A stretch of 64,000 nucleotides of DNA, taken from the NCBI GenBank assembly GCA_020747015.1, contig JAGTJM010000011.1, positions 496,001 through 560,000 of the forward strand, in the 5' to 3' direction. The notes beneath the pieces were generated by a model. The model ran no database searches. It was not told the origin of the DNA and was given only the letters and a program-made list of their open reading frames with translations. How positions within the stretch are numbered: position 1 is the stretch's first letter; the number at the start of each line of letters is the position of its first letter. A program made the position numbers and the translations under genes. Positions 9,677 to 19,451 of this stretch are shown here, piece by piece. The DNA is from Pyrenochaeta sp. MPI-SDFR-AT-0127 (lineage: Eukaryota > Ascomycota > Dothideomycetes > Pleosporales > Cucurbitariaceae).

Positions 9677-12600
9677 GGCCGACTAGTTATGTTACTGGGA
9701 CCGATTGGCACAACCTTTGGGCACGCGCTGTGTCCACTATGGTTTCACCATATGGGAATTTTGCACATTTGCATTACGTGAGCAGACAGAACGCTGCTCA
9801 CATGTATTTTTATCAGTCTCTTGTGTATTCAAAAGACGGTGACCGGCGCTTATGATGAAGCCAAATGAAGCTGGCAGCTGGCAATTCATGATATCCTGAG
9901 CCACATGACGGCAACGAAGGATTATACGACGAGGTGGCAACCAACGAGTCATGTACTTAGATGTTGGGTCGACTTGCAGATTTTGGGAACGATCAACCTA
10001 CGGTGTAATTGCAATTGAACGTTACACGTAATGCAACGACATGAGAATGCGCATGTGCATTGATGATCTCCTTGAGCATTTGCTTAGGCTTGGACGACTG
10101 TTCAACGTGAGGGCTTGCAGTGTCTTGGATTCGTCAGGGTTCAGGCATGAACACCTCGAGTACACGTGCGTGGCGCTGAGAGGTTGGGTGCGTACCGGTC
10201 GCCAGGTACAGAGTGACCGAATCTAACGCTGCTGGTCGGTCAAATCCCCTCGGACGAGGTCTGGGTTGGTGTGAGACAAGCCATCATGACACAGATAAAG
10301 CAAACATAATGCAGGCAAGCCGGGAACAGGGTTGCCGGTGTAGTTTGTGGTTGATGGGGTCCGCGAGGAAGTCGAGATGTGAGCTATCCACAATGTTCCA
10401 GCCACGGCTTTTGCGAAAGCATGGAGCCCTCCCGGCAGGATTTCACATTGGGGGGGAGGGGGGGGCACTCGGAATGAAGGGAAATCGGCGGCGGAAGGGT
10501 GGCGTGGTGGACCCTGGCGGAAGCTAAGTCCTGCGCCACATAGATTACGTCAGTGTGAAAAGGTCAAAGCTTGACATTTCCCATGTGCGAGCGACCGGAA
10601 ATGCCCAGCTCTTCCATGGGCAACATGGGAATCTTTGCATGCAATTTGCCGCCCTACTTTGTCGCAACAACATGCCGACTCGGCGCAACAAGGAACCCAA
10701 TAGGCAGCCGTGGGCCGTAGCCATTTCTTCACGTCACGCAAGCTATTTCTGTCGCTGCATCGCCATTCCCTGCCCTCGTCGTCAGTGGCAGAAGGCCACC
10801 AGCCTAGTTAACGCTCCCTCGCGCAAAGATCTTCCCTCCCCCCGCGGGAACGTCTGCGGCTGTGCTCGGCGCCTTTGTCGATCCCGAAAGTTTTGGCACG
10901 GCACACTTCTCGAGTGCGGTCAGGCCGAAGTGGCAAAGAGCCTCTTCACGCTGTGATTGGTGGTCGAGAACCCGGCCTCGTAGACTAGGAGCAACGGTTG
11001 CGGGCAGTCGAAGCCAGTGCCCACCGAGTACCGTGCCGAGTGCGGTGAATTGTTGTCGAGCGATAATTTTGCAGTTATTTGCGCGAATGAGCTGCCCTCT
11101 ACTTACCCACCCTATCTACCGCTTAAGCCATCACCTTGTCAATGTTGTGGCGTTGGACCGGCAAGCCGGTCCCAGACGAAGCTGCGTGCTCCATCGTTCC
11201 TCTCTGCTCCACCCCCCCCCCCTTTCGTCCCCATTCAACGCACTCCCGCTCCAGGGTTGCGAAAATGCACCGCCGGCGAGAAGCCGTTCCGTTTTCCTCG
11301 CAAGAGGTCGTCGGGGCGCTGCTTTTTGCGGTTCCCCCTGCAAGTTTTGACGCCGGCACCATCTGCCATGTCATTATCGGATGCCCTAACACGCCCGCGG
11401 CGTCGCCCACAGCTCCTCCCTGATCCTCTGGGCGACCCAAACATGCTCTGGGCGGCTCACTTTGCGCATGTCCCGTCAGATCTGTCTCTTTGTCTGACGG
11501 CTCCCTCAGTTGGCCAGCAGACCTTGCTGGCCCTGAAACTCATTCCAAAATCGACGCCTTTCACTTTGAAATGCTTCATCACTCTGAACTAGCCCGGGAT
11601 GCTTTAGTTGATGCATAGCAAGGCGTTTGAAACGCACTCGCACCCTTGTGTCCTCACCACGCGCCCCGGGATTGGCCTTCGATGCACTTTCTCCAAAGCC
11701 ACGCATCAGCTTGTAGTCCCAAACAGCACAGCTTGCCTAAAGTCCCAGCTTTTTGCGCTACAGAACACGCTTACTAGCCTTCCCGCCTGCTGAATCCATG
11801 CTAGAAAGGGCCCACTAAGCTTTGCACAAGTCGTCCAGGATCAGCGCCATCGGCCCATTGGAAATCTAGAAACGACATCACTCGCCACACTTGACCATTT
11901 ACTCCTTACACAACACCGGTTTTCGATCTTGTCCTTGACTCGAGCCATCCAATTACCTTCCTTTTGCTGGCTTCTGATGATCATTTCGCCTCCAAAGTAT
12001 CGGTTTGGACCCTGTCGCTCCACAGCCATTTCTGACAGCCACAGGCTGCGCTCCCGCACCCAATCACACGCCAAGGGCCATCTGGTTCCAGAGGCGATTT
12101 GAGGCAGAGGGCTCACAAAACCTCGTGCGGCATTCCCGCTCCTGTTAGCCAGCCAGTGAGCCCTTCGTGGATACTTCCATCTGCTAGTCTCTAAATTATC
12201 TGCCGCACGAACGCTTCCCTTCATTACGGGTCCCTGTCGTTAGGCTGTCAAACCTCATAGGGCTTAAAAGATCGCTTCTGCCGTCTGAGTGGCCGCGCAA
12301 TTCTGGCCCTCATCTTCGTTGCGTCTTAAGCGAGCTTCTTCTGCCAGGTGGTACCTCTACTGGACCCGTTCATCTTCCCTCAAACGGTCTCCCCCTACTC
12401 CACGCTTCTTTTTTTACACACGATCTTCTCACAGCCTCCTTTCATTGGCATACTCCGATCATCACCTCTCCTCGAAGCGACATACTTTCGGTACCCAGGC
12501 GTTCCGGTTCGCCACTCTCTCTTAGACCACCTTGATATAGCATCTGGTAAGCGCTTCTCGTATATCGTGGGCCGAAACTTGCTTGAATTTTTTTACACAT

Positions 12601-12700
12601 TTGATTTTGGTCATTCGTTGAATCACAAAGAACATGGACTAACATGGCTTTCGTTTGGGTCCAACAGTGGGTCCCACTTCCTGTCGTTTACGAGCAACAA
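9677..12700. other. Long intergenic/leader region upstream of the YTH gene
   Basis: Three kilobases without a supportable gene. Several plus-strand frames (10555-10956, 10862-11350, 11017-11592) overlap one another, are rich in Pro/Ser/Arg/Cys and carry no motif. The right half is pyrimidine-rich on the plus strand, as expected of a long promoter and 5' leader, and ends in a probable 5' UTR intron. Short G and C homopolymer runs occur near 10450 and 11210. Confidence 0.5.
12547..12667 (+). other. Probable 5' UTR intron of the YTH gene
   Basis: A GTAAGC donor at 12547 pairs with a GACTAAC branch-like site and a CAACAG acceptor ending at 12667. This would remove the upstream ATG at 12644 and leave the leader joined about 33 nt before ATG 12701. 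It is inferred from splice signals only. Confidence 0.55.
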
Positions 12701-14785
12701 ATGGGTGATTTACCTCCTGGTTCACGGCCCCAGGCTTTGAACAACGCAGCAACTGGATTTGCGCGTGATGGAACCCCTTCTGCCTCTTCGCCATACAAGT
12801 CCCCAGACAACACTGCACCGTTTTACTCCCAGTTAAGCGCCATACCTCAAGGCCAACTCCGACAAGACTTTCGCCCCTCCACACACCCAGGCGCACAGTA
12901 TCATCCTCAAGAACATGGGCCGTCTCCGCTGAACATGGGCTCAATGGCTGGTACCCTGCCAGACTATGGCTCTTTCGACGATGCGTCAGTCAACCCGCAG
13001 TCTGTACCACGATCCCTTCCTGGTGCGTCAACATCCGCTGTTGCGTACCAGCTCGGGCAAAACCCTCCAATGCCCACACACTCGCCTTACGGGCCTGGAT
13101 ACTCTACAAACCCATATCAGCAAAGCTTCATGCCTCCACAAAACTCTCAGCATAGTGTTTACCCACCCTTTGCAACGAACCAACCTCGACAAGCTGGCGC
13201 AACAACTATACAATCACCTTATCCTGGTTATCCACAAGCGCCTCAGTACATGTATTATCCCTCACCATATGGAGTTCAGGGACAATTCGCTCCTAGCTTC
13301 ATGGCACAAGGCGCACAAGGTCAAGCAATGTATGGACGGAGGGCAAGTTTAACGACTCTTGGTCAGGGCGCAGATTTCTCGCAGCCTGACAGTGGTTTCC
13401 CTGTTGGTCGTATGGGCTCAGGAAACCTACAGGGCGACCAAGGCTCATACGGACCTGCATACGGCATATCATTTGCCCAAGGCCCCAGTAAGAACAAATT
13501 TCTTGATCCAACATTATTAAGATGAAGCACATCAGCCAGGACAATCACTAACTTGATCTTATAGGCATGTCTCGTACCGGCCATGTAAGCTCAATTCCCC
13601 GTGGACCCCCTCGAAAACCGAAGCAGTCCGGACACGCTCTCTGGGTCGGCAACCTTCCACCAGGAACAACGGTGGTCGCATTGAAGGATCACTTTTCACG
13701 CGAAGCCACAAAGGAAATTGAAAGTTTATTCTTGATTTCCAAGAGCAATTGTGCCTTTGTGAATTATCGTACAGAAGAATCGTGTACGGCTGCCATGCAC
13801 AGGTTTCACGATTCACGATTCAATGGTGTTCGTCTAGTGTGTCGATTACGACGCAGTTCAGCCCCGGCATCCGGAGTGCCTACGGGCCCATCCGCTATGG
13901 TTGGCAACCACCAGCAGAGCATCTCTCGACCAGTAACACCGAAGCAAGACAGCGTAACCGACCCAATAACCGACAGCGAACCCGATCCCACAACCCACTC
14001 GAGCAATGAAGATGCCAGAGCGACGGCGGACACTACCAACAAGTATTTTATTGTTAAGAGCCTTACTCTCCAAGACTTGGAGCTCAGCGTACGAAATGGT
14101 ATCTGGGCTACTCAATCTCACAACGAAGATGCGCTGAACAAAGCTTTTCGGGTGAGTTAGAACCGAAAGAACAACTGTGTGGTCGATCACTAACGTGGAA
14201 CAGTCAGCAGAGAATGTCTACCTCATCTTCTCCGCAAACAAATCTGGTGAATACTTTGGCTACGCTCGTATGGCATCACCGATCCTTGAGGACGGCTCAG
14301 AGTTCATAGGCTCGGCACCAAAGACCGAGAACATTGTCGATACTCAAGATGTGCCTAAATCCATCCCTACACCAGCAACGGAATGGGCTCCACGGGGAAA
14401 GATCATCGATGACTCCGCTCGCGGGACGATCTTCTGGGAGGCTGAATTATCCGACTCAGAAGGCGAGGATGAAAGCGTAGTAGAGAAAGAGGAGGCCGTG
14501 CAACCCGACGGGGACATTTCTGCGACTGCTCAGAGTTGGGGCAAACCCTTCAAGATCGAATGGGTGTCTACGAACCGCCTACCGTTCTACCGCACGCGCG
14601 GGCTTCGCAATCCCTGGAATGCCAATCGAGAAGTCAAGATTGCAAGGGATGGTACGGAGCTTGAGCCCAGTGTTGGAGAGCGCCTGATCCAGATGTTCCA
14701 CCGTCTGGGCCCGTCCACTGCAGGGGCTGCGTTGTCACCCCCCCAATTTGGTGGGCCTGTGAATCCTCAAATGCGGCCATTCTAG
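12701..14785 (+). CDS. RRM + YTH-domain RNA-binding protein
   Basis: Predicted reader of N6-methyladenosine in RNA, nuclear or cytoplasmic. Exons 12701..13487, 13565..14151, 14204..14785 give 651 aa. ATG 12701 is chosen because the earlier in-frame ATG 12644 sits inside an apparent leader intron. Residues 1-262 are Gln/Pro/Tyr/Gly-rich and prion-like. An RRM follows at about 287-360, with RNP2 LWVGNL and RNP1-like NCAFVNYR. The YTH domain starts at about 421 (NKYFIVKSL) and ends near SVGERLIQMFH. Two aromatic-cage tryptophans are present: W443 (GIWAT) and W578 (FKIEW). They are 135 residues apart, against 51 in human YTHDC1, because an acidic low-complexity insert splits the domain. NPWN and KIARDGTE are conserved. 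m6A binding is inferred from the family. Confidence 0.88.
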
Positions 14786-15720
14786 GTATGTGCTTGCTAC
14801 GTTGGCGTATGGCATAGCACCTGGTGTTCGTAGTGCATTGTATCGGGGACGGCATGGCTGTTCGATGTCGAACAATTAGCATTGACGAGCAAGAGCTTTC
14901 TGTCCTGCCGGGCAGGCCCAGAAACGCTCGTGACATTCAATTCGATTGAGACGATGTTCAATGAAGCAACGATTAATCGAAAGATGGTACGACGAAATAG
15001 ACGAAGTATTTGCATCGAATGACGTAGTTGAGTATCATCTTTCCTGCTACTCATTGTCACTCTATAGCATCTGCATTCCCTTCATTTCGTCCTTAATGTA
15101 ACATATACAAGCATGGCATCCTCTGGACTATTGTTATACGCGTACCCATAATAGTAATCGTCCCATCTTCTAGCCGCGTCTGCACCTTGTTTGCTCTCTC
15201 CGTTAGCTCCATCTTTCTCATTCATACACTATGCTTTTCTGACACCAGTCTTCCTTTGGTTGCGTTTCTCTCGCCTGTCGTACAGTATACAGCAAATTCT
15301 GGCCCTCCGCGGCGGGCCCCTCTGGGTCGCGACCATGACGTAAAGTTACGGCTATGTTGTCCGTGGCCAATAATCACCAAAGGCTTCGAATGACCAAAAG
15401 TTACACGCCTGTCAAACATCATCAATGGCTCACGGTGGCCATGCGTTTCGGGTGTCTGGAGCCCTCGGAAGATTATGATGGAGCTAGCAGTGGGTCATGA
15501 GTACATGACAAGGCCAGTGGGCACCGCGTTTCCCCTCCTCCTCCCTCCCCTCAGGCGGGAAAAGGGAACGTCACGAGCCAACGCTGGTCCAGGCCAAAAG
15601 ATCCTAAGGTTGACATCCACGTGTCCTTCCCGCCCGTCCAACTCCGATGCCCAGACGTTCGCCCATGAGAGACCCAAGTAATCCAATCTAGAATTCTAAA
15701 GATCGACAATGTCCTGATCT

Positions 15721-16242
15721 GTGGACGCAAATCTTCCGCTGCTCAGAGAATCTATCTTTGGTCCACAGAACGGATTGCACGGCATTGACGATATCCTGAC
15801 CGCTCATCTACACCACGACCTCGAAATACTTCGCGATCCCCGCCACCCCTGGGTGCGCATTCACGATGAGCAGGTATGGTGCATGCCTTGCAGCACCACG
15901 GCTGAGTCTCGGCCCCAGCACTACCAATCTATACTGCGCACCTGGAAGCATCTAGATGGTGTCAGGCCTGGGCTGCATAACCTGCAGGTTATAGCTTCGA
16001 CATGGAATTTGGCAATTTGTCCATCAGGGACTGTGCGCATGTGGCAGTGCTGGTCTAGCCTCTTTGTGTTAGTCTTCAAGGATGTCGTGGCCACCCATCC
16101 TCGGAAGCATGGGGGTGGTGGGGATTGCGGCGGACTTGAAGTGAGCCGGAAAGGCACGGCGAGGTGCGGCCATGTTCGCATGAGTAGGGCGAGTCTACAA
16201 GCGACCACAACATGCTGGACATTTTGTGGTGCTGGGCGATGA
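15721..16242 (+). pseudogene. Possible gene remnant or unrecognised exon
   Basis: A 173-codon frame opens with GTG and has a stop immediately upstream, so it has no normal start. The first part (HGIDDILTAHLHHDLEIL, then DPRHPWVRIHDEQ) reads like real protein and is followed by a fair donor (CAG|GTATGG). The rest reads like non-coding translation. No partner exon was found. It could be a decayed fragment, an exon of an unmodelled gene, or chance. Confidence 0.15.
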
Positions 16243-17670
16243 GTTTTGGTGGATCGGTCTGAGCGGGAAAAGAATATGAGCTGACAGAAGAGTGGGAAGA
16301 GGAGGAGGAGGAGGCCAAAAAGCAGGGTCAGCCTTAGCTAGTGCAAGTGGGTGGGAGGCGGACCAGCCGCCAGCCGCCAGGGCTTGTGACCAAGTTCTGT
16401 GTGCCCAAACCTGTACTTTTGTCGTGAGCAAAGGCTAGTAGCACACTCAAACTAATTGCCACCTGTCGAGTCCTACATATAGATGTATCTGCCCAACGGC
16501 CCTTCCACCGCATTTGTCCACCGTCTTCTCACCGCTCAGCCTGCGCGTAATACCACCCACACTCCATCGCCATGCTTCCGGGGAAATGGAGTTTGTCACC
16601 CCAGCTTTTTTTCTCTGGAACTGAAAGCCACTTGCACCAAACTACCTGTCAACCATGCCCCGCGAGCCATGGCACAGGTTCAACAAACGACCGTGGCTTG
16701 GCCGAGGTTACCGTTACCTCTGGGCTCGCAGCTGGTGCATTGTGGCTCTTGAAGCTAGGCACCTGATGCCGATGGCATATTCCGTCCGCGGCGCACCTAC
16801 TACCAACTCTGTTGCTGCGGATTTGGAATGTCAGGCCATATGCTCGTATCAAAACAAACTTCGTTACCACACAATAGGGTTTTCAATTGGCGGCCAGCAG
16901 CAAGCTGCCACACCATGACATTGGTGCCGGCTGGATTGGCTAGTAATCCACGAGCCATTCACGCCTTTCCCCCTTCTGCGAGGCACGTGAGCAACACACA
17001 AATGGCTTCACAATCTACTAATAAACAAGGAGGCTCTTCAAGTTCAAGCGACCTAGCTTACCTAATCAGGCTACGATAATGGCCTCCTATACCAAGATAC
17101 TAGCCTCTCTCGTTGGTTTTCAAACGTGGGGGATTCGCATATATGCAGTCTCTTCCAAAACTTACTTTTCTAATCCATTCACTTACTCTCCTTCGAAACA
17201 TGTGTTATTTACCTTTACCTCACGACCCAGAGCAAGTCCTTCCAGTGATTCGCACGCATCTGAAATAGGTACTAGGACGTGTTAGTGGAGCAACAAAATT
17301 TACTCTATATGCAAACCTCAATTGCATACCAATGCTTCAACTACGCCATCATGTGCCTCACTTCTTTTGCGAAATATGTTGGTAACAAGACAATCGGTGC
17401 CGAGATACACTCTTTGCGATAGGGCACCCCTTTGTCAACCCACACCTCTTGGAAGAACAGCTCTTACTATTGTTCCTCTTGGCGCTTTGTTCGCAATCCC
17501 GAATTTGCTCATAGGTCATTGGATTGAATGGTAATATCTAACATACATATAAGGTGCCTGCTTGATCAAAAGATCAATCTCGTTTTCTTCATCTTCAGAT
17601 CTTGATTCGCAGAACATTTGACATCTCCATTACCAATTTACAGTCCTACAGTCCTTGTACCAGTGTCGGC

Positions 17671-18066
17671 ATGTTCTTCCGCCCAAACGACTTAGGCATT
17701 CTACCATCGCCTTTCTTTGACGACTTTAGACGCTTTCGAGGGCTCCATCCAAATTGTATGCTCATACCACAGATGTACAGGTCGGGGTCGAGTACAACAG
17801 CTTCAGGCAACTTTAGAGTGCCAATATGTACTGCCGAATTCCCGCCTAGCACGCCGGCCTTGAGTACTACTTCCTCCACAATGAGCAACTCCGATAAGGT
17901 GAATCTCTCACCTTCCGCATCAACGTCATCTCTCTTAGCCCTGGACGCGACTCATATCGTTACCGACAAAGGAATGCGACAGGAACAGCGTAATTCAGTA
18001 TTGGCAGTATTTGGAGACGCTGAGAAGACCGCCTCTCAAGAGGGCGATGTTGTCGAGCACACATAA
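17671..18066 (+). CDS. Hypothetical small protein, weakly supported
   Basis: A 131-codon ATG-initiated frame (starting MFFRPNDLGIL) with no recognised domain, signal peptide or transmembrane segment. The second half, from an internal ATG at 17881 (MSNSDKV), is Ser/Thr-rich and then charged. It lies about 275 bp upstream of the orphan membrane-protein gene on the same strand and might be an upstream exon of it, but I found no splice pair that joins the frames convincingly. It may be non-coding. Confidence 0.2.
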   Translation: MFFRPNDLGILPSPFFDDFRRFRGLHPNCMLIPQMYRSGSSTTASGNFRVPICTAEFPPSTPALSTTSSTMSNSDKVNLSPSASTSSLLALDATHIVTDKGMRQEQRNSVLAVFGDAEKTASQEGDVVEHT

Positions 18067-18341
18067 GTCTTATCGTGTGGGATGATAGAGCAAGCAGGCG
18101 CTTATGGAGTCCGCCATGTGGAGTTCTGTCCCTGTTCTAGGGAGTTTGAATTAATTATCCTGCGATCCAGATGCAAAGCTTCTTTCCCATCGTCGAAGAA
18201 GGAAAGAACGTCAACGAACGTACAACTTGCTTATCGCGATGACTGGCGATCACATCTGTTCAAGAAACATCTCCCATTTTCCTGCGCAGACTAGTCCGAA
18301 TGTCCGCATGCGAGAGCTAGACAGCTTGCCCTGTACAAATT

Positions 18342-19292
18342 ATGCTTCCGTTACCAGTAGCTGCACCCGCACCCGCACCCGCACATACTGTTGCGCCCGG
18401 CACATCTGCTCATCCAATCTCCTCCTTACCAAGCTCGCCTACACACCGTGCTACAGACTTATCCGCAGGTTTCAAGGAAACAGAGCATATTCCATCTCGC
18501 TCGAGCGCCTCTGCTTCTCCAACGGAGTCACTCCAATCACCTCGCATCAGCGTTGGCGGTTCGACAAGAGGTCTCTACAATTTCCCCTTCACCAGTGCCC
18601 CAAATGTCGTTTACGATCGTATAAATCGGACTGTCACCATACCCTACGATGACATGTGCCATTTCCTCCGCAATGACATCCTCGAGTGGTTTCACGACCG
18701 AGATCTCGATGCCGACGCGATAGTCAAAAAGGTGATATTGCGCTTATACGAAACGCTGTTGGCCGTTCTCATACTGACGGCGCCGCAAGTACGACCAGAA
18801 CGGAAAGCTGAAAGAAGTGGCCAAGGATGAAAGCGTAGACGACGCCCCTGAGAAGGTATCAACGCGGCAGAACTGGAAGTTGAAGTGGAAGACCAGGTGG
18901 CTCAAGATTGATTGGCGCAAGCGCACATACGACGACGTCTCCATTTCGAAAATCCTCTGGTTCCTGTGCAAGAGCCAGCGCGAATCGTACCGTACGAATC
19001 CGTACAATCTCAGCTCCATCTACTACCTCCTCATATTCCTCTGTCTGGCGCTCTGGGCAGTTGGCAGCATTATATGCGGCCACTACGAAGCGCGGGCAAA
19101 GATGGATGCGGGAGATAGCTATGGCTACATGGTCGTTCTGTGCAGGGGAGTGCTTGGTTGTGTTCCTGCGATTGTGCAGATTACCTTGTTCTTGTTTCCA
19201 CCGCTGTACGTACCTTACTGAAACTTTCGGCGAGGAGGCTGAGAGGAGTCGGTGGATATGTATTGACAGTTTGCAGTATTGCCCAATATTAG
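18342..19292 (+). CDS. Orphan protein with two predicted transmembrane helices
   Basis: Unrecognised. Exons 18342..18731, 18790..19205, 19277..19292 give 273 aa. The first intron (GTGATA donor, TACTGAC branch, GCAAG acceptor) joins AIVKK to YDQNGKLKEVAK in frame; the second leaves a five-residue tail. The N-terminal 75 residues are Ala/Pro/Ser-rich. The conserved-looking core starts at GLYNFPFTSAPNVVYDRINR and includes FLRNDILEWFHDRDLD, followed by a basic Trp/Lys-rich stretch (about residues 160-180). Two hydrophobic helices follow near the C-terminus, one starting YYLLIFLCLALWAVG and one containing CVPAIVQITLFLFPP. This suggests an integral membrane protein with a cytosolic N-terminal region. 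Only 159 bp separate it from the convergent GH3 gene. Start and last exon are uncertain. Confidence 0.6.
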
Positions 19293-19451
19293 CACGGTGA
19301 TTATTCGGGAAGGAGAGTGGAAGTAGTGACATGCTGTTATCTAACTTCGTATACATTAATGCCGGGTATATCGTCACTCAGGACGTGGAAAACAAGGCAC
19401 TCGCCGCTAGAATGAAAAAGGTATCATTGATCATATTAGGGCATAATTACG

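Larger units (their letters stand above)
14786..18341. other. 3.5 kb region with only weak ORFs
   Basis: No gene is firmly supported. Two frames stand out slightly: 15721-16242 (no ATG, a possible remnant) and 17671-18066 (131 aa, no recognised domain). Around 14786-15100 lies the probable 3' UTR of the YTH gene. From 15060 to 18300 the DNA is heterogeneous, with no repeat family or RNA gene that I can recognise. Confidence 0.45.

Noticed and set aside
10555..11592. Chain of plus-strand frames in the 3 kb gap
   Set aside because: The frames overlap in different registers, show Pro/Ser/Arg bias and no splice structure or motif.
12644..12700. Upstream ATG of the YTH gene as the translation start
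   Set aside because: A branch site and acceptor place it inside a probable leader intron; the residues it would add (WVQQWVPLP) are unlike the rest of the N-terminus.
18358..18385. CACCCG repeat units suggestive of a minisatellite
   Set aside because: Only about three imperfect units, explained as Ala/Pro codons of the orphan membrane protein N-terminus.
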